From: Metellina segmentata
Lineage: Eukaryota; Arthropoda; Arachnida; Araneae; Tetragnathidae
DNA length: 64,000 nucleotides
Reading direction: 5' to 3'
Assembly: GCA_947359465.1 (NCBI GenBank)
Contig: OX375872.1
Span: 85,120,931-85,184,930 of the forward strand
Part shown: positions 59,227 through 64,000 of the stretch, piece by piece
How positions within the stretch are numbered: position 1 is the stretch's first letter
Layout: every line of letters begins with the position of its first letter
The notes under the pieces: generated by a model
The model's input: only the letters and a program-made list of their open reading frames with translations
What the model was told of the DNA's origin: nothing
Database searches by the model: none
Position numbers and translations under genes: made by a program

Positions 59227-60059
59227 TACACAGATTTGAGGTATAAATAAGAGAAAAGTATTGTGTGTTACTCATCATACCAAACAGGCAAAAAAGCTAA
59301 TTCGCTCATGAGTTAAAGAAATAACACGTACTATAAAGAATAACAAAGAACAGGAATTAGACGCATATTCAAACACTAAACAAATAAGTAAAAGTTTAAA
59401 CGGTGGAAGAACCCACCCTCATTTATTTTCAATTTCTAAAGCAGCCACTCGGGTATAAAATTGTTTTTAGAGTTAAAACTTAGAAGAAAAGAAAAACCAT
59501 CTCAGTAATTTATTGCACCTACCAATAAAAATAGTTATACTAATTAGCCAATAAGTTTATGAGTTAATGGAACTAAGTGAAGCCTATTTAATGTGCCAAT
59601 TCTAAATTGAATTGAAGAACACAAATAGTCCTTTTACTATCCAAACCTCGTAAGTTCAATTTCTATTTGTTTTCAAGGTTTTAACATCATACGATTACAA
59701 ATGTGTCCACCAAATTTGTTTCAAAAGCTCCCGATTCTGATTCACTTATACAGCTGGTGATCCCTTATCACTTATAAAGCTGGTGGTAAGGCTAGCGATT
59801 ATCATTTATAATACTGTGACACCGGAGAGTTTTTAAACCTCGTATCTCACACATGACTAGTTTTCGTCCCTCCTGAAAAGTTTTGATTTCTAGTTTACGT
59901 GACTTGCGAGTTATGAAAGCAAAACAAAGGTGTATGTATATATTAGTATGTCGCAATCGCAATATTGTAATTGAAAATTTTTTGTTATCCTAAAACAACT
60001 CACAAAACATCGATGCTTTATATTTAAATTCGAAAACCTAACGGAAATTCTTGTGCACA

Positions 60060-60420
60060 GAAAGTGCTGTGGGGTTCTTTGTGTGGAGAAATAACATCAG
60101 CTTTCACCTGTGCTGCCGGCAAGGAACAAAATGGTTCCTAATTTGCAGTAATTATTTGATCTTATTAACCACAGAAATCATTAAAAATGCACGTGTGTGG
60201 AAGTTAGCGAGCTAAATGGAGAGTAATAAATCAGAGTCCCGGTAAATCTTCGAGGAACTAATAAGAGTGACAAGGCTCCACTCCTATCTAATCGCCCTTC
60301 AGGTGTAGGAATTACTATCGATTACTAGGGGGACGTCGCATGAATCCATAATCAATCGCTTCAGAGCGCAATATAGGACAGACTCGCTTTTTTCCGCTTC
60401 CATTTAATGACACACTTTTT
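60060..60420. promoter_or_regulatory. Complex unique island with homeodomain-type motifs, candidate enhancer
   Basis: Non-repetitive, less AT-rich block. It contains AGTAATTATT, TTAACCACAG (Runx-like), TAATAAATCA, CGATTACTAG, CCATAATCAATCGC (Hox/Exd-like) and CATTTAATGA. There is no open frame. It sits in the presumed long intron. This is motif reading only. Confidence 0.3.
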
Positions 60421-61181
60421 TAACGTTTTGTTTCTTTTACCTTCCTTAAGGTAAATAGCTCGCGTTTCCTTGAAATGAAATAAAATGTTAAAAAGTTATA
60501 TATTCACGAGGTGTTATCCGTTTAAAGAAGCTTGTGCAGATAGTTCTCGGTGTTATGATGCATATTCAATCGCTTTTCCGACCTTATTTACTTTGATGAA
60601 AGTTAAATATCACCGAGATTTCTTAACTGGAATGATGTATTTATGCTCGAAAAATTGAGAAAGTTATGAAATACTCATTGTGGAAACAAATTGCATAATT
60701 TTGAAATGAATTGCGAAAATAAAAGACGGAGTTATTTGTAACGATGAAGAAAAATCTAGTAAAACAATTCCCGTGATGTTGTGACAGTTTGTCATGAATG
60801 TGTCATGGCATTTTGATTTATGGCGCGTTATTAGTTTACTCTACTTTTTAAGACTCGTATAACAAATTTAAAAGTTCTTTAGTTTTCTTTTGTCATACTT
60901 AATGAAACCATTTGTTTCATTACGTAACCTAACGTGACGTTGTCCCATACATGTTTTTATAATATGTAATTTATTTTTGCAAGCACGCGCCCCAATTTCC
61001 CCACATAACTTTATTAAACTAATTCGTAATGAAAATAAATACGAGAAAGTCCAATGACACATAATATTCGAAACTATTTCTAATATAACACAAGCTCTTG
61101 AATTTCGAATAGCTTTTATGTGATCTCGGAGAATACAACATTTTAGTTGGCTACTGCAAAAGGTGTGTAGAAGAGATTTAA

Positions 61182-61381
61182 CTTTCAAAGTGGTATGACA
61201 AGATATCTCGTCAATAAAGATCTGACCAATTTTGTTAATAACGATATATTGGCGATTTTTCGTCGATGACAACATCAAGATCTTGTCATTTTTTTTCCAA
61301 AGACGAAATATCTCATCTATCAAGATATCTGGTCAGTTTTGCAAATAACGATATACTTCGTTGAGACAACTATCAGCAAGG
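61182..61381. mobile_element. Small palindromic TTAA-type element, copy 4
   Basis: TTAA at 61178-61181 and 61382-61385. The ends CTTTCAAAGTGGTATGACAA and complement CCTTGCTGATAGTTGTCTCA are diverged. The interior carries AAGATATCTCGTC, AAGATCTGACCAATTTT and AAGATATCTGGTCAGTTTT, as in copy 2. Confidence 0.8.
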
Positions 61382-61773
61382 TTAAGAAATAGAAGAATCA
61401 ACATATTAAAAATTAGCTATCTACTAGAAGTGTCTACTTTACACACATTTATTTCAGACTCTCTGAGGTAATCTTTAATTATACAATAATTAAAAAGCAA
61501 TGAATCAAAAGAGTTAAATCTACAAAAGTAACTTACAACACCAGTGTTAAAAATTAAATTAACACTTTGTGAAGCGTTAAAATTCTTACAACTTCCTTCG
61601 TTCGCTGTAAGACTTCAATGTACTGGGTTTCTTCCCATCGGTGCATAATAAACTATAATTAGTGTGCACATAAATAATTATGTGCATATATCAGAAGCCT
61701 GATTCATTCATAAAATGTATGTAAGCGCATGTATATAAACTTTGGCGTTTATAATTAGAATAAACTGCATTAA

Positions 61774-63682
61774 CCCATTAACGCCCAAATTAATTTTTTT
61801 TGAAGCAATGGAATAAAATTCTTAAATCTGGGGTATTTTACCTTCAATATGAATATCATAATCGAATTTTATTGAAACGGACATCAGTTTTTTAAAAAAA
61901 TGACGTACTAAAAATAGATCGCTGGGCGTTAGCACGATATTTTTTAGCAGATAGCTGACAAATATTAGTTCTTCAATAAAATGTTTAAAAATGATAAAAT
62001 AGATAAAAACAAAAATACATCACTTTAAAAAAACATGTATATATTTCGAAATACTTAGAAATATGTAAAAAACTTATAAAATAATAATAAAATACAATAA
62101 TTTATTCAGGATTTACTAAATGTTGTTCAAATTTCTAAAGCACTTACAGGGAAAAAAATGGTTGAAAACACAAAGAACTTAAAAATTATAAGTGGTATAT
62201 TATGTTATGAAAAACATGCAATAAACTTGTACCAAAGTAATAAAAACATTAGTTACAATTTCGTGTGAAATTTTGTAAAACAGTTTTTGCATAAAGTGGT
62301 ATTGCACTTTATACAAAATGTAAGTAGTCTTGATTGGCAATCTTCAAATCGGCAGAGTCTTTGGGCATTTCGCCTGCCTATATTATGATCCTCTCTGTCG
62401 TAACGAACATCATCACTAACATCGATTTCTGAGGTTGAGTGGAAGCTGTAAGGGCGACCGTTTAAAACTTTTCTTCCGATCCCCAATTTGAAATATTTCA
62501 CGGCAACAGCTCTTCGAAAATCGTCATAGTATTAGATCCTTGAATATTTCTAGACAGGATGCTTGCATTGACTAATGCCATATCAATAATTCGCGTGAAC
62601 AAGCACCAATACTATTCTTTACCTCTAATTGCAATGCTGTGCTTTTCTAGCAACCAGTCATGATGGTCTACCCTCCCATATGTTTGTTGTAAGCATTTAT
62701 GAAATTTGGATGTGGAATTGTTACTCTTTTTTTTTCTCACGAGACCATTTTTGAACTTTTTACATGCACTCGATGTCATCAAAGTTCGTAGCAACAGTAA
62801 CACTTTTGTCATCTCTCCACCAGACTACCGTAATTTCCTTTTTTTCGTCAAATCGAAAATCGTACGTGCCACGTTGTATTTTATCTAACTATTTTCCTCT
62901 GCTTCCAACCATTTGGTGTAATTCCGTGTTTTCGTTTACCAGAATACTTTTCGCTTTTCAGTTTTTAGCTTTTTAATTTTTCTCTCAGAAGTTGAAGACA
63001 AATCTGTTTCATCACATTCATCAACTACTGAAAAAAACTTCTATTTTCCCAGTAATATTCTTTATAACTGGAGCATCTAACTTATCTATTTCCTCTTCGT
63101 CCGCCAGTTCATCAACATCAGGTGGTATAGCAATAATATCATCATCAATTTCTATAGAAAATAGATATTTGACAGCATTCTAAACGTTACTGAATATTTT
63201 CCGATTCATTTTTCCAATTTGGAGAAATACAAGAACTAAATTGTCGTACAGCCTGCAATAAGGAGAAAAAAGAACGCTTGAACGCCCAGCGATCTATTTA
63301 TAGTACATTCACATTTCGGCTCAATTTTCTACTAATTAAATTCATTTTGAACAAACACCGCATTATATCGAAATAGCTACATCTATAACGATAATATAAA
63401 ACCCAAAAAAGTTTTACTTACCGTGATCACTTTACTGTTTTCTAGAGAAATGTGAACAAAGAACGAAAAACCGCGTAAAAAAATACTAAGATAAACTTTC
63501 CTCTATCACTGCCAGATAACAATTAAAGCTAACGAGAAAACCACATGACATTTGAACTCGGGAATGTTTATTCTTGCCACGTGTGCAATTCCAATGCTAT
63601 GGAATGAATTGAAGGTCACTTAAAAGCGCGGTACTTGAACTTCGTCTAACGGTCTAAAAATATGCCGCTGGGCGCTAATGGG
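61774..63682 (-). mobile_element. piggyBac-type transposon, 1.9 kb, inactive
   Basis: TTAA at 61770-61773 and 63683-63686. Terminal repeats: CCCATTAACGCCCA at left; CCCATTAGCGCCCAGCG from the right. A perfect 19-bp subterminal inverted pair, AAATAGATCGCTGGGCGTT (61912-61930) and its complement (63281-63299), repeats the GCGCCCA core. A broken transposase lies on the minus strand. Both ends look competent, so it could in principle have been mobilised by a related enzyme. Confidence 0.93.
62253..63183 (-). pseudogene. piggyBac transposase pseudogene, core deleted
   Basis: In minus-strand order: an acidic N-terminal stretch (DDDIIAIPPDVDELADEEEI); WWRDDKSVTVATNF; YGRVDHHDWLLEKHSIAIRGKE followed by a stop and then YWCLFTRIIDMALVNA; and a C-terminal cysteine-rich domain (CRFEDCQSRLLTFC, CNTTLCKNCFTKFH). 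The pattern G-x-V-D-x-x-D...R-x-x-x-W and the Cys/His-rich end are piggyBac hallmarks. Stops and frame changes occur between blocks, and most of the catalytic core is missing. Confidence 0.9.
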
Positions 63683-63895
63683 TTAAGAAAGGAGACCATT
63701 CAAACTATGCATATTATACTATTCGTATACCAAACTATACAAAAAACTATTCAAAATATAAAATTCGGAGTCTGAAAAACAAGATGGGTTCATGCTGTCT
63801 TGGCCTGGTCATTCTATGTGATTGTCATATTGTGTTGGACTTGAAAAAGTCTATGCTATTTCAGTTAGCATCTGGTTAATTTTTTGTGTTTTCAG

Positions 63896-64000
63896 ATTCC
63901 CAGGTGGTAACAGCAAGTAGCAATGGTCTTGTGGCCAGCATCAACTCTGGAGGTCTTCAAGGGAATGTGGAATTTCTCGACGATCCTAAAGGGACAGCTA
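63896..64000 (+). CDS. Secreted protein exon, possible Cu/Zn-SOD-like domain start (partial)
   Basis: After TTTTTTGTGTTTTCAG| at 63895, only one frame is open to the window end. With a phase-1 entry (two bases complete Asp) it reads SQVVTASSNGLVASINSGG, then LQGNVEFLDDPKG. Entry phase fits the donor at 36079, giving a mature protein that begins soon after the signal peptide. The alternation around ASINSGGLQGNVEF resembles the first two strands of Cu/Zn superoxide dismutase-like domains (A-x-L...G-V-x-G-x-V-x-F), as in extracellular or SOD-related proteins. Only 34 residues are visible and no metal ligand is included, so the family is tentative. The exon continues beyond the window. Confidence 0.55.

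Larger units (their letters stand above)
36080..63895. other. Presumed 27.8-kb intron 1 of the signal-peptide gene
   Basis: No convincing internal exon was found. Identified repeats are listed separately. Stretches with no recognisable content include 36240-37490, 37790-39490, 39690-42410, 42530-44010, 44130-50800, 51380-56600, 56990-59030, 59230-60050 and 60430-61170. Islands of more complex, less AT-rich, non-repetitive sequence occur near 37020-37240, 38820-39200, 40470-40680, 47840-48250, 53280-53600 and 60060-60420. The open frames at 37034-37240 and 38820-39155 fall in two of them, but match no family I recognise. Confidence 0.5.

Noticed and set aside
60868..61323. 151-residue minus-strand open frame
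   Set aside because: It runs into a TTAA-type element, has no recognisable domain and overlaps repeat sequence.

Overview
The window is AT-rich eukaryotic nuclear DNA from an animal, most likely an arthropod. The chelicerate-like impression (long introns, many degraded DNA transposons, an abundant tRNA-derived SINE) is inference only. Coding sequence is sparse. Three protein-coding loci can be supported, each from exons joined by phase-compatible splice sites. Everything else is intron, intergenic DNA or transposon debris.

Left edge (about 1-3.5 kb, minus strand): one N-terminal coding exon of a LETM1-family mitochondrial inner-membrane protein. Its next exons are not visible here and probably lie left of the window.

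4.5-15.6 kb is a repeat dump built mainly from one tRNA-derived SINE (B-box GGTTCGAATCC, 3' tail of ATTACC repeats) and an older relative with an ACCT-type tail. Copies are nested in each other and in DNA transposons, with target-site duplications that can be read by eye. A hAT element (5973-7645, CCTTAAGG duplication) split one SINE and was then hit by at least three more SINE insertions. A second hAT (12789-13571, CTACAAGG duplication) sits in a mariner-like remnant.

23.5-32.4 kb (plus strand): a complete-looking three-exon PRDM13-type gene (about 379 aa). It has a PR domain over exons 1-2, and a C2HC finger plus three C2H2 fingers in exon 3. A 75-bp CT tract and a short upstream ORF precede its start. 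Its introns hold Tc1 and SINE remnants and a TTAA-flanked element. A GC-richer unique island at 19.1-19.6 kb is a candidate regulatory element.

36.0-64.0 kb (plus strand): a signal-peptide first exon (36019-36079) ends in phase 1. The first downstream exon with a good acceptor and matching phase begins at 63896 and runs off the window. If they are joined, the intron is 27.8 kb. The second exon weakly resembles the first strands of a Cu/Zn-SOD-like domain. The presumed intron contains a nearly intact piggyBac-type element (61774-63682) with a broken transposase, short TTAA-flanked elements, a nine-unit 22-bp minisatellite, a diverged local duplication and several complex islands.

The three genes show no operon-like or functional linkage. 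No RNA genes, CRISPR arrays or defence systems were found. The most notable material is the transposon archaeology: serial SINE insertion, and three unrelated TTAA-flanked DNA-element families.
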